Origin: JASJAR01 sp038530285
GTDB lineage: Bacteria > Pseudomonadota > Alphaproteobacteria > Rhodobacterales > Rhodobacteraceae
Assembly: GCA_038530285.1 (NCBI GenBank)
Contig: JBCBCY010000001.1
Location: 124,001 to 188,000, forward strand
Direction of reading: 5' to 3'
DNA: 64,000 nucleotides
A model generated the notes under the pieces. It made no database searches, was not told the DNA's origin, and worked only from the letters and a program-made list of their open reading frames with translations. The position numbers were made by a program, and so were the translations under genes. This document shows, in pieces, positions 17,064-25,082 of the stretch (its first letter is position 1; the number at the start of each line of letters is the position of its first letter).

Positions 17064-17084
17064 GACGGGGTCCCTAAATGACGT

Positions 17085-17114
17085 CGCACCGCCCCCGGGT
17101 TCGGAAGCGGTGCG
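17085..17114 (-). terminator. Hairpin downstream of mdh, possible terminator
   Basis: The minus strand reads CGCACCGC, a 14-nt loop, then GCGGTGCG: an eight-base-pair stem 26 bases after the mdh stop. There is no strong T-tract, so it may be a weak terminator or mRNA 3' stabiliser that separates mdh from the secreted-protein gene. Confidence 0.45.
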
Positions 17115-17139
17115 TTCATCTTAGCGATCATTCGTGCGT

Positions 17140-18102
17140 CTAGGCGAGGCTTTCGTCGATGCCTTTGCAGGCGGCGACAAGGCCTTTCACGGCGTCGACT
17201 GATTTGTCGAACATGGTTTGTTCGTCCTTGTTGAGTTCGATCTCAACCACGCGTTCGACACCGCCCGCGCCCAGAATGCAGGGCACGCCCACATAGAACC
17301 CGTCGAGCCCGTAGGCGCCATCGACGAAAGCCGCGCAGGGCAGAAGCCGCTTTTGGTCTTTCAGATAGGCTTCCGCCATCTCGATCGCCGAGGCTGCCGG
17401 GGCATAAAACGCCGAACCGTTGCCCAGGAGGCCTACGATTTCGGCCCCGCCGTCGCGGGTGCGCTGCACCACCGCATCAAGGCTGTCTTGTGTCGTCCAG
17501 CCCATTTTGACGAGATCGGGCAGGGGAATGCCTGCGACGGTCGAATAGCGCGTCAGAGGCACCATCGTGTCGCCGTGCCCGCCCAGCACAAAGGCAGTGA
17601 CGTCTTTCATGGATACGTTGAATTCCAGCGACAGGAAGTGGCGGAATCGGGCCGAGTCCAGAACGCCTGCCATGCCGACGACCTTTTCGCGTGGAAGGCC
17701 CGAAAACTCGCGCAAGGCCCAGACCATCGCGTCCAGCGGGTTGGTGATACAGATGACAAAGGCATCGGGCGCATTGGCTGCGATGCCTTCGCCGACCGAT
17801 TTCATGACCTTTAGGTTGATGCCCAACAGATCGTCCCGGCTCATCCCCGGTTTGCGCGGAACGCCCGCTGTCACGATGCAGACGTCTGCGCCGGCGATAT
17901 CGGCGTAATCGGTGGTGCCTTTCAGCGCTGCATCGTAGCGGCCCACAGGACCGGCTTCTGCGATGTCGAGCGCTTTGCCCTGGGGTGTGCCGTCGGCAAT
18001 GTCGAACAGCACGACGTCGCCAAGTTCTTTAATCGCTGCAAGATGAGCAAGCGTCCCGCCGATCTGACCCGCGCCGATAAGCGCGATCTTGGGTCTGGCC
18101 AT
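17140..18102 (-). CDS. mdh: Malate dehydrogenase (NAD-dependent)
   Basis: A 320-residue enzyme that oxidises malate to oxaloacetate in the TCA cycle, of the LDH-like alphaproteobacterial type. Motifs: NAD-binding ALIGAGQIGGTLAHL at the N-terminus, TAGVPRKPGMSRDDLL loop with substrate-binding Arg, TNPLDAMVW, GMAGVLDSARFR and the catalytic His in LGGHGDTMVP. The ATG at 18102 is chosen over an upstream in-frame start at 18171, since the intervening residues do not belong to the family. It stands at the head of the TCA block and is followed by a stable hairpin. Confidence 0.97.
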   Translation of the reverse strand: MARPKIALIGAGQIGGTLAHLAAIKELGDVVLFDIADGTPQGKALDIAEAGPVGRYDAALKGTTDYADIAGADVCIVTAGVPRKPGMSRDDLLGINLKVMKSVGEGIAANAPDAFVICITNPLDAMVWALREFSGLPREKVVGMAGVLDSARFRHFLSLEFNVSMKDVTAFVLGGHGDTMVPLTRYSTVAGIPLPDLVKMGWTTQDSLDAVVQRTRDGGAEIVGLLGNGSAFYAPAASAIEMAEAYLKDQKRLLPCAAFVDGAYGLDGFYVGVPCILGAGGVERVVEIELNKDEQTMFDKSVDAVKGLVAACKGIDESLA

Positions 18103-18199
18103 GGGTAATCTCCGGTGGTGGTGGAAGTCGCGAAACGTGCTAGCCCCCCAACCGCCCGGGCGCAAGACCACAACAAGGCTGCGGTCTCACGCGGAACGC

Positions 18200-18520
18200 T
18201 CAGATTTCGGAACCCGTGGGGGTCAGCCCCTCGGTCACGGCTTCAAAGGCGTGGCCTGAGGCAAGAAGGCACATCACCCCGTTTGGCATCGTCACTGTAA
18301 TTGTCCAAGATCCGGTTTCGGGATTGGCATAGGTTTCCACAACCCGGTTCTGGGTGCCCAAACCAATCGACTGGCGGCTTTCGCCATAGCGATCAGCCAG
18401 CCGTTCGACCAGCGGTTCGCGGGCGCCGCAGTTTTGTGCCGAAGTCTGTGCAAATGCATGGCTTGTCGCCAGAATCATCGCCCCAACACCAAGCGACAGG
18501 ATCAAAAAGTTCCGTTTCAT
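18200..18520 (-). CDS. Small secreted protein, unknown function
   Basis: A 106-residue protein with a classical signal peptide (MKRNFLILSLGVGAMILATSHAFA). The short mature domain has two Cys (QNCGAREPLVERLADRYGE and GVMCLLASG) and a small beta-rich part (VVETYANPETGSWTITVTMPNG). This pattern recurs in many roseobacter periplasmic proteins of unknown role. The ATG at 18520 matches the signal peptide better than the upstream GTG/ATG options. It is transcribed divergently from mcl2. Confidence 0.72.
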   Translation of the reverse strand: MKRNFLILSLGVGAMILATSHAFAQTSAQNCGAREPLVERLADRYGESRQSIGLGTQNRVVETYANPETGSWTITVTMPNGVMCLLASGHAFEAVTEGLTPTGSEI

Positions 18521-18815
18521 CCGTTTCCCTTTCCGGGTTAGGAGGCGGCACGGGCTTTGCCGTTGCATGCGTCCATAAAGGTTCTCGCGCCATGTCCTTT
18601 CGACGGTTTCCGACCCTGCTGCCCTGACCTTCTGGGCATTGCGTTCGGCGCCTTTGCAGGTTGCTGTGGACAGAAAAAGAATTGGTTAACGCAGCGACCG
18701 CGGAGGTTCGGTGCGGTTAAACGTCTGATTTTCCCGGTTTCCGCTTCCAAAGACCCTCTTGCGGATGCCCCCTGTCCGCGGGCAAAAAAGACCCGAATCA
18801 TCTAAAGGTTTCACG

Positions 18816-19673
18816 ATGCACCCCAGCTCTCGACCCGTTCGGTCCATGCTTTACATCCCGGGGTCCAAGGCGCGCGCGTTGGATAAGGCGAAAACCCTGA
18901 GCGCTGACGCGATTATCTTTGATCTGGAAGATGCGGTCGCGCCGGATGAAAAGCCTGCCGCGCGCGATTTGCTGGGCGAGGTCTTGACCGCGGAGGCCTA
19001 CGGGGCGCGGATGACGGTGTTGCGGGTCAACGGGCTGGATACCGAATGGGGTGCCGATGATCTGGCCGCCAGTGCCGCGATGGCTGTCGACGCGGTCCTT
19101 TTGCCCAAGGTGAACGGACCCGACGATGTTGACGCCGCCGCTTTGCACGCGCCCAAGGCGGTGTTCTGGGCCATGATCGAAACCGCAGAGGGTGTTCTGA
19201 ATGCGCTTTCCATCGCCAAACACCCGAAAATGGGCGGCTTTGTGCTGGGCACCAATGATCTGGCCAAGGAATTGGGATGTGCAACCGGCGGCAACCGCAT
19301 GCCATTGATGGCGTCGCTTCAAATGGCACTTTTGGGTGCGCGTGCCGGTGGCATTTTTTGTGTCGACGGGGTCTATAACGCGTTCAAGGACGACGCGGGC
19401 CTGAAAGAGGAATGTGAGCAGGGGGCCATGATCGGGATGGATGGCAAGACCCTGATCCATCCTGCTCAGCTGGATATTGCAAACGCGGTCTTCGCGCCGT
19501 CTGAGGCCGATATTGAACAGGCCGAGCGGACCATTGCCGCGCACAAGGCGGCGGTTGCGGCCGGCGAAGGGGTGGCGGTGCTGGATGGCAAGATCGTCGA
19601 AAACCTGCATGTGGTGACCGCCGAAGCGACGCTGGCCAAGGCCCGCGCCATCGCGGAATTGGAGGCCATCTGA
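18816..19673 (+). CDS. mcl2: (3S)-malyl-CoA thioesterase (Mcl2-type, HpcH/HpaI family)
   Basis: A 285-residue member of the citrate lyase beta/HpcH family. N-terminal RSMLYIPGSKARALDKA, then DLEDAVAPDEK and VLRVNGLDTEWGADDL are typical, as are GFVLGTNDLAKELG and GMDGKTLIHPAQL. Compared with the longer malyl-CoA/beta-methylmalyl-CoA lyase Mcl1, its length and opening motif fit Mcl2, which hydrolyses (3S)-malyl-CoA to malate and CoA in the last step of the ethylmalonyl-CoA pathway. A citrate-lyase-like side activity cannot be excluded. It starts the mcl2-nnrU-DUF1737-mch unit; its stop overlaps the next start by one base. Confidence 0.85.
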   Translation: MHPSSRPVRSMLYIPGSKARALDKAKTLSADAIIFDLEDAVAPDEKPAARDLLGEVLTAEAYGARMTVLRVNGLDTEWGADDLAASAAMAVDAVLLPKVNGPDDVDAAALHAPKAVFWAMIETAEGVLNALSIAKHPKMGGFVLGTNDLAKELGCATGGNRMPLMASLQMALLGARAGGIFCVDGVYNAFKDDAGLKEECEQGAMIGMDGKTLIHPAQLDIANAVFAPSEADIEQAERTIAAHKAAVAAGEGVAVLDGKIVENLHVVTAEATLAKARAIAELEAI

Positions 19674-20242
19674 TGGGCTGGATCTTGTTGCTACTGGGGC
19701 TTGGCCTTTGGTCGGGGCTGCATCTGATGCGGTCCGTCGCGCCAGATGTACGGGGACGTCTGCAGGACCGGTTCGGGAATGGTGCGAAGGGGCTGATCAC
19801 CCTCGGCCTTTTGGCCTCGCTTGTGTTGATGGTGCTTGGGGGGAACCTTGTGCCCTTTGTCGCCGTATGGTCGCCCCCGGGGTTTCTTACGCATTTGAAC
19901 AATGCGCTGATGCTATTGGCGTTTTACATGTTCCTGACGTCGGCAACGCAGCTGGGGACCGCATTTGTCTTTGGCAGCCTGAAGAACCCGCAACTGACCG
20001 GGTTCAAGGTCTGGGCCTTGGCGCATTTGTTGGTGAACGGCGATCTGGCGTCGATCATATTGTTCGGAGGTCTTTTGGCCTGGGCCGTGGCCGAAGTAAT
20101 CTTTTCAAAACGAGTCCCGGGGTTGGTCGACCGCGGCAAGGCACCCATTTCGTCGCCCTGGGTGCATCTTGGTCTGGTGATCGTGGCGTTTGTCGGGGTT
20201 GCGGCGATCCATGCGATCTGGCGTTGGCCGTTCGGAGGATAA
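19673..20242 (+). CDS. NnrU family membrane protein
   Basis: A 189-residue polytopic membrane protein of the NnrU family, with about five helices. Family features are GLWSGLHLMRSVAPDVR at the N-terminus and the loop LTGFKVWALAHLLVNGDLASIILFGGLLAWAV. NnrU was first linked to nitric-oxide reduction in Rhodobacter, but relatives such as Z-ISO isomerase have heme and other roles. No denitrification gene is near. It is co-translated with mcl2 (TGATG overlap) and precedes DUF1737 and mch, an arrangement that suggests co-regulation with the ethylmalonyl-CoA pathway, without a defined role. Confidence 0.88.
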   Translation: MGWILLLLGLGLWSGLHLMRSVAPDVRGRLQDRFGNGAKGLITLGLLASLVLMVLGGNLVPFVAVWSPPGFLTHLNNALMLLAFYMFLTSATQLGTAFVFGSLKNPQLTGFKVWALAHLLVNGDLASIILFGGLLAWAVAEVIFSKRVPGLVDRGKAPISSPWVHLGLVIVAFVGVAAIHAIWRWPFGG

Positions 20243-20243
20243 G

Positions 20244-20447
20244 ATGCAGCTTTACCGTTTTTTGACCGGCGATGACACATCCGCCTTTTGCCACAAGGTC
20301 ACCGCGGCGCTGAATGAAGGTTGGGTGCTGCACGGGTCGCCGACCTATGCCTATGACGCCGCCAACGGGGTGATGCGCTGCGGTCAGGCCGTCGTGAAAG
20401 AAGTGCCCGGCACCTATTCGCCAGAGCTGAAGCTGGGGGAGCAATGA
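20244..20447 (+). CDS. DUF1737 protein
   Basis: A 67-residue protein of the DUF1737 family (YRFLTGDDTSAFCHKVTAALNEGWVLHGSPTYAYD). This compact alpha/beta domain is common as a stand-alone gene in proteobacteria, with unknown function. The ATG at 20244 follows an AGGATAAG Shine-Dalgarno and lies directly after the nnrU-like stop. Its own stop overlaps the mch start by four bases, so it is embedded in this four-gene unit. Confidence 0.85.
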   Translation: MQLYRFLTGDDTSAFCHKVTAALNEGWVLHGSPTYAYDAANGVMRCGQAVVKEVPGTYSPELKLGEQ

Positions 20448-21475
20448 AGACCAATCCGGGCCGCTTTTTCGAAGACTACGCGCTGGGCGAGGTGATCACC
20501 CATGCTGTGCCCCGGACCCTGTCTGGGGGCGAACGCGCGATGTATCACGCGCTGTACCCGGTGCGGCATGCGCTTTATTCGTCTGACGCCTTTGCCGCTG
20601 CGTGTGGGCTTGGGGCTGCCCCCTTTGATGACCTGATCGTTTTTCACACGGTGTTTGGGAAAACCGTTCCCGATGTTTCCCTCAACGCGGTGGCAAATCT
20701 CGGCTACGGCGAAGGGCGCTGGCTGAAGCCTGTCTATCCCGGGGCGACATTGACCGCGACGTCTGAGGTCATTGGGCTGAAGGAAATCTCAAGCGGAAAG
20801 GCGGGCATTGTCTATGTGCGCACGACCGGGTGCGATCAGTCTGGCGATGCGGTGCTGAGCTATGTCCGCTGGGTCATGGTCAAGAAACGCGATGTGGCAA
20901 GCCCGGCGCCAGAGCCTGTGGTGCCAGAGCTTGCCAAGGTCGTGGATCCGGGCGATTTGGTTGTGCCACCGGGCCTCGATTTTTCGGGCTACGACTTCGG
21001 GCTGGCCGGCGAGCCGCATCGCTGGGATGACTATGCCATCGGCGAGACCATCGACCATGTGGACCGTGTGACGATCGAGGAAGCCGAGCATATGCTGGCC
21101 ACAAGGTTGTGGCAGAATACGGCCAAGGTGCATTTTGATGCGACCAATCGCGAGGATGGCAAGCGGTTGATCTACGGCGGGCATGTGATCTCTCTGGCCC
21201 GTACGCTGTCTTTCAATGGGCTGGCAAATGCGCAGATGATCGCAGCTTTGAACGGGGGCACTCACGTGGCGCCCTGCTTTGCAGGCATGACCGTGTGCGC
21301 CTGGTCACAGGTGCTGGACAAGGCGGAAACCGGACGCCCTGACATCGGTGCGTTGCGTCTGCGTTTGGTTGCGCATTCGCCCCAGGTTGCCGCCTTTTCG
21401 CTGAAGGGTGAGGATGGGACGTATCTTCCCGGCGTGCTGCTTGATCTGGATATCTGGGTGTTGGTGCCGCGCTGA
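20444..21475 (+). CDS. mch: Mesaconyl-C1-CoA hydratase (beta-methylmalyl-CoA dehydratase)
   Basis: A 343-residue double hot-dog-fold hydratase of the ethylmalonyl-CoA pathway that hydrates mesaconyl-C1-CoA to (2R,3S)-beta-methylmalyl-CoA. The N-terminus NPGRFFEDYALGEVITHAVPRTLS and the second MaoC-like half beginning WDDYAIGETIDHVDRVTIEEAEHM, with NTAKVHFDAT and YGGHVISLARTLSFNGLANA, are characteristic. Two repeats of the fold are visible, as expected. It ends the mcl2-nnrU-DUF1737-mch unit, overlapping DUF1737 by four bases, and is followed by the 210-bp sdh promoter region. Confidence 0.93.
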   Translation: MKTNPGRFFEDYALGEVITHAVPRTLSGGERAMYHALYPVRHALYSSDAFAAACGLGAAPFDDLIVFHTVFGKTVPDVSLNAVANLGYGEGRWLKPVYPGATLTATSEVIGLKEISSGKAGIVYVRTTGCDQSGDAVLSYVRWVMVKKRDVASPAPEPVVPELAKVVDPGDLVVPPGLDFSGYDFGLAGEPHRWDDYAIGETIDHVDRVTIEEAEHMLATRLWQNTAKVHFDATNREDGKRLIYGGHVISLARTLSFNGLANAQMIAALNGGTHVAPCFAGMTVCAWSQVLDKAETGRPDIGALRLRLVAHSPQVAAFSLKGEDGTYLPGVLLDLDIWVLVPR

Positions 21476-21534
21476 GTCGCCAATTCGCGCTCTACGTCAG
21501 CATGTTAGCGCAATCTGGGCGGCGGCGAAATTTA

Positions 21535-21565
21535 TGTGATCACACTTTAATTGACTGTGATCACG
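21535..21565. promoter_or_regulatory. Tandem operator upstream of sdhC: TGTGATCACA and TGTGATCACG, 21 bp apart
   Basis: Palindromes at 21535-21544 (perfect) and 21556-21565 (one base off) have centres 21 bp apart, exactly as upstream of sucC. They sit 121-151 bp upstream of the sdhC ATG in the 210-bp gap after mch. Right behind them, at 21566-21575, lies AAAATTACAA, a 10-mer also found twice between ecm and ccr. The repeated spacing argues for one regulator co-controlling sdh and suc operons. Confidence 0.75.
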
Positions 21566-21685
21566 AAAATTACAAATCGAGCCAGATTGTGCCAAATCGT
21601 CGCTCCATGCGGCGCAGTGACCCCGTGACACGCCTTGTTAAATCGCCCAAACTAAACGTGACGCGATAATCGCAGGATAACACCA

Positions 21686-22090
21686 ATGCCGGACGTCAAC
21701 CGGGGGGATCGACCGCTGTCCCCTTTCATGATCGGACAATACTACAAACCGCAGCTTACGTCGATTTCATCGATCATGGTGCGGATCACTGGAATTGCGC
21801 TTCTCGCATTCGCCATTCTGATCGTTTGGTGGCTGTTGGCAGCGGCTACTTCGCAAGGCGCCTTCGCCTTTATCGACGGCATCTTGCGTAGCTTTATCGG
21901 CGATATCCTGATGCTCGGCGCGATCTGGGCGTTGTTTTATCACACGCTGGGGCGCCTGCGGCATGTGATCTGGGACTTTGGTCATGGCCTTGAGGTGGAG
22001 ACGTCGGAATTGATGGCCAAGGGCATGTTCGGCCTGGCCACAATTCTGACCGTGCTGGTTGCCATCCTGGGATTGGGAGGGGTGTTGTGA
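21686..22090 (+). CDS. sdhC: Succinate dehydrogenase cytochrome b556 subunit
   Basis: The 134-residue membrane anchor subunit of respiratory complex II, with three transmembrane helices. The N-terminal RPLSPFMIGQYYKPQLTSISSIMVRITGIAL matches the SdhC signature, with the quinone-site Ser and Arg. The conserved FYHTLGRLRHVIWDFGHGLE carries the heme b ligand His. The ATG follows AGGATAACACCA. It is first in sdhC-sdhD-sdhA-x-x-x-sdhB and overlaps sdhD by four bases (GTGA). Confidence 0.96.
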   Translation: MPDVNRGDRPLSPFMIGQYYKPQLTSISSIMVRITGIALLAFAILIVWWLLAAATSQGAFAFIDGILRSFIGDILMLGAIWALFYHTLGRLRHVIWDFGHGLEVETSELMAKGMFGLATILTVLVAILGLGGVL

Positions 22091-22458
22091 AATACGTAAC
22101 GGACCGCAAACGTGCCCTTGGCATGGGGTCAGGACGCGAAGGCACGCACCACCATTGGCAAATGATGGTCAGCTCGATCGCCGTTGTCGTGATCGTGCCA
22201 GTCTTTGTGATCACATTTATGCTTGGCTACGGCGAAGGCTATATCGACGTAGTGACGTATTTCAGCCGCCCAGTGCCCGCTTTGATCACAGCGTTCTCGC
22301 TGGTCATCCTGATCCGGCATATGATGTTTGAAGCACTGGAAGCCGTCGAAGACTATATCCATGGCACAGCCGGTAAGCTCACCCAGGTCGCGGTGACTGG
22401 CCTGGGCTACGGCCTGATCGCGATTGGGCTCTTTGCCCTCGCAAAACTCGCATTCTAG
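22087..22458 (+). CDS. sdhD: Succinate dehydrogenase hydrophobic membrane anchor subunit
   Basis: The 123-residue second anchor of complex II, with three helices and the conserved early segment GTHHHWQMMVSSIAVVVIVP. The DYIHG motif near residue 96 is typical of SdhD. It starts with GTG overlapping the sdhC stop. A further exact TGTGATCACA occurs inside it at 22206-22215, but singly and in coding sequence. The gap to sdhA is ten bases. Confidence 0.94.
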   Translation: MKYVTDRKRALGMGSGREGTHHHWQMMVSSIAVVVIVPVFVITFMLGYGEGYIDVVTYFSRPVPALITAFSLVILIRHMMFEALEAVEDYIHGTAGKLTQVAVTGLGYGLIAIGLFALAKLAF

Positions 22459-22468
22459 GAACGATACA

Positions 22469-24271
22469 GTGGCAGCATATGAATACGAGACGCATAATTA
22501 CGACGTCGTGGTGGTTGGCGCTGGTGGCGCAGGCTTGCGCGCGACGCTTGGGATGGCCGAGCAGGGGCTAAAAACCGCCTGCATCACCAAGGTGTTCCCG
22601 ACGCGGTCGCATACGGTGGCCGCGCAAGGCGGGATCGCCGCCAGCCTGGGCAACATGGGCCCGGACGATTGGCAGTGGCATATGTACGACACGGTTAAAG
22701 GGTCGGACTGGCTTGGTGATGTCGACGCGATGGAATACCTCGCGCGCGAAGCGCCCAAGGCCGTTTACGAACTTGATCACTACGGTGTGCCGTTTTCGCG
22801 CACCGAAGAGGGCGAGATTTACCAGCGCCCCTTCGGTGGCCATACGACCGAGTTCGGCGAAGGCCCCCCGGTGCAGCGCACCTGTGCAGCCGCCGACCGG
22901 ACGGGTCACGCGATTTTGCATACGCTTTACGGTCAGTCGCTAAAGAATGACGCGGAATTCTACATCGAATATTTCGCGACCGATCTGTTGATGAGTGAAG
23001 ACGGTCAGTGCCAGGGCGTGCTGTGCTGGGATCTTGAGAAAGGCACTCTGCACGTTTTCAACGCTAAAATGGTCGTGCTGGCCACGGGTGGCTACGGACG
23101 CGCCTATTTCTCGGCCACATCGGCCCATACCTGCACCGGCGACGGCGGCGGCATGGTCGCCCGGGCCGGGCTGCCCTTGCAAGATATGGAGTTCGTGCAG
23201 TTTCACCCCACCGGGATCTACGGCGCAGGCTGTCTGATCACCGAAGGGGCGCGCGGCGAAGGCGGCTACCTGACGAATTCGGATGGCGAGCGCTTCATGG
23301 AGCGCTATGCGCCGACCTACAAGGATCTGGCCAGCCGCGACGTGGTCAGCCGCTGCATGACGATGGAAATCCGCGAAGGGCGCGGGGTCGGGTCGGATGG
23401 CGACCATATCCACCTGCACCTGAACCATTTGCCGCCCGAAACATTGGCGTTGCGGCTGCCGGGTATTTCAGAAAGTGCGCGCATCTTTGCCGGTGTTGAC
23501 CTGACGCGCGAACCGATCCCGGTTCTGCCAACGGTTCACTACAACATGGGCGGCATCCCGACGAATTACTGGGGCGAAGTGTTGAACCCGACAAAGGACA
23601 ATCCCGACCAGACCGTGCCCGGGCTTATGGCCGTGGGCGAAGCGGGCTGCGCTTCGGTGCATGGGGCGAACCGGCTGGGATCGAACAGCCTGATTGACCT
23701 GGTGGTGTTCGGCCGGGCCGCCGCGATAAAGGCGGGCGAAGTGGTCGATGCGGGTACATCCGTGCCAACCGCGCCGAAAGCTGCGATCGACAAAGCGCTC
23801 AACCGGTTCGACGGCGTGCGCCATGCCAGCGGTGATGTATCCACGGCAGAACTGCGCCTTGAGATGCAGAAAACCATGCAGGCCGATGCCGCCGTGTTCC
23901 GCACCGATGAAACGCTCGGTGAGGGTGTTGAAAAGATGTACGGCGTGGCAGGCAAGATGGAAGATATCAGCGTCACCGACCGGTCGCTGATCTGGAACAG
24001 CGATCTGATGGAAACGCTGGAACTGACCAACTTGATGCCCAACGCATTGGCCACGATCGTATCGGCTGAAGCGCGCAAGGAAAGCCGCGGCGCCCATGCG
24101 CATGAGGATTACCCCGACCGTGACGATGAAAACTGGCGGGTCCATTCGCTGGCCTGGGTCAACGGCAAGGTTGACCTTGATACCCGCCCGGTCCATCTGA
24201 ACCCACTTTTGGGCCACAATGAAGGCGGGATTGATTTGAAGAAGATCGCGCCGAAAGCGCGGGTCTATTGA
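22469..24271 (+). CDS. sdhA: Succinate dehydrogenase flavoprotein subunit
   Basis: A 600-residue catalytic subunit with covalently bound FAD that oxidises succinate to fumarate. It shows the dinucleotide motif VVVGAGGAGLRATLGMAEQGL, the FAD-linked His in RSHTVAAQGGIAASLGN, the substrate loop QFHPTGIYGAGCLITEGARGEGG, NYWGE, and GEAGCASVHGANRLGSNSL. The GTG at 22469, with AGGA eight bases upstream, is preferred to the earlier ATG at 22424, which would overlap sdhD by 35 bases. A DUF3052 gene begins at its stop codon. Confidence 0.97.
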   Translation: MAAYEYETHNYDVVVVGAGGAGLRATLGMAEQGLKTACITKVFPTRSHTVAAQGGIAASLGNMGPDDWQWHMYDTVKGSDWLGDVDAMEYLAREAPKAVYELDHYGVPFSRTEEGEIYQRPFGGHTTEFGEGPPVQRTCAAADRTGHAILHTLYGQSLKNDAEFYIEYFATDLLMSEDGQCQGVLCWDLEKGTLHVFNAKMVVLATGGYGRAYFSATSAHTCTGDGGGMVARAGLPLQDMEFVQFHPTGIYGAGCLITEGARGEGGYLTNSDGERFMERYAPTYKDLASRDVVSRCMTMEIREGRGVGSDGDHIHLHLNHLPPETLALRLPGISESARIFAGVDLTREPIPVLPTVHYNMGGIPTNYWGEVLNPTKDNPDQTVPGLMAVGEAGCASVHGANRLGSNSLIDLVVFGRAAAIKAGEVVDAGTSVPTAPKAAIDKALNRFDGVRHASGDVSTAELRLEMQKTMQADAAVFRTDETLGEGVEKMYGVAGKMEDISVTDRSLIWNSDLMETLELTNLMPNALATIVSAEARKESRGAHAHEDYPDRDDENWRVHSLAWVNGKVDLDTRPVHLNPLLGHNEGGIDLKKIAPKARVY

Positions 24272-24705
24272 GCCCTGAGGCTGGATATTCCGGCACCCCG
24301 CTGGCCAAGAAGCTGGGCTTGAAGGATGGCCATATTGCTGGCTTTTCTGGCCTTCCCAAGACGCTCGCCTGGCTGACGGACGAACGCGCGTTTGCGGCCC
24401 TCGACGTCGTGACGTCGTGGCATGACCTTGAACGGGACGATTACGATATCGCGCATGTGTTCACCGAGAGCGCCAGTGTGGTCGATGCCGCACTTCCCGG
24501 GCTGCGCGACCGGATCAAACCCGACGGGATGATCTGGGTGAGTTGGCCTAAAAAAGCTTCAAAGGTTCCTACCGATGTGACTGAGGACGTGATCCGCGAC
24601 AGGGCGCTGCAAGATATTCTGGTCGACGTTAAGGTCTGCGCTGTCGATACGACGTGGTCGGGCCTGAAATTGATGATCCGCAAAGAAATGAGAGGATCGG
24701 CGTGA
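24268..24705 (+). CDS. DUF3052 family protein in sdh operon
   Basis: A 145-residue cytoplasmic protein of the DUF3052 family (SPEAGYSGTPLAKKLGLKDG; GLRDRIKPDGMIWVSWPKKASKVPTDVTEDVIRDRALQ). The fold resembles part of a Rossmann protein but has no obvious cofactor motif. The start is TTG overlapping the sdhA stop, so it is translationally coupled to sdhA. It and the next two genes separate sdhA from sdhB. Function unknown; the position suggests a link to complex II expression or assembly, but that is inference only. Confidence 0.85.
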   Translation: MSPEAGYSGTPLAKKLGLKDGHIAGFSGLPKTLAWLTDERAFAALDVVTSWHDLERDDYDIAHVFTESASVVDAALPGLRDRIKPDGMIWVSWPKKASKVPTDVTEDVIRDRALQDILVDVKVCAVDTTWSGLKLMIRKEMRGSA

Positions 24706-24803
24706 TGCGTTTGTGTAAAACGTACCGGTCCGGTGATCTGCTATGGCATAGCACCGTCAGGTGTTGCGAGGTTTTGAGAGCAAAAACCTTGAAAGAGCAG
24801 ATC

Positions 24804-25082
24804 ATGAAACCCCTCTATATCCTCCTCCCTCTTTTAGCACTTGGCGCCTGTGGTCCAATCTCTGGAACGGAGGCCGCGGACCGATGCGAAGAGCGTGCAC
24901 GCAATGCCGCCAGTCCCACGGGCGAAGCGCGCATCGGTGTGAATTCCGAAAAGGGCGTCGTCGGCGGGGTGGAACTGACAGTGACAAGTGATCTGGTTGC
25001 CGGTCGGGACCCTCAGATCGTTTATGAAAACTGCGTCTTCCAACTGACAGGCGAGGGGCCAGTGCGGCCTTTGAACCTATGA
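24804..25082 (+). CDS. Small lipoprotein in sdh operon, unknown function
   Basis: A 92-residue protein with a lipoprotein signal (MKPLYILLPLLALGAC) whose lipobox Cys is at residue 16. The mature part has a Cys pair (DRCEERARNAASPTGE and NCVFQLTGEGP) and a beta-rich middle (VVGGVELTVTSDLV). The ATG at 24804 is chosen because it gives a clean signal peptide. An inverted repeat AGGTTTTGAGAGCAAAAACCT lies just upstream at 24769-24789. It overlaps the next lipoprotein start by four bases. No family recognised. Confidence 0.72.
   Translation: MKPLYILLPLLALGACGPISGTEAADRCEERARNAASPTGEARIGVNSEKGVVGGVELTVTSDLVAGRDPQIVYENCVFQLTGEGPVRPLNL

Noticed and set aside
22206..22215. Single exact TGTGATCACA inside sdhD
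   Set aside because: Lies in coding sequence without a phased partner; probably chance or codon-driven. The core GTGATCAC also appears in other coding regions such as sucD and a permease.
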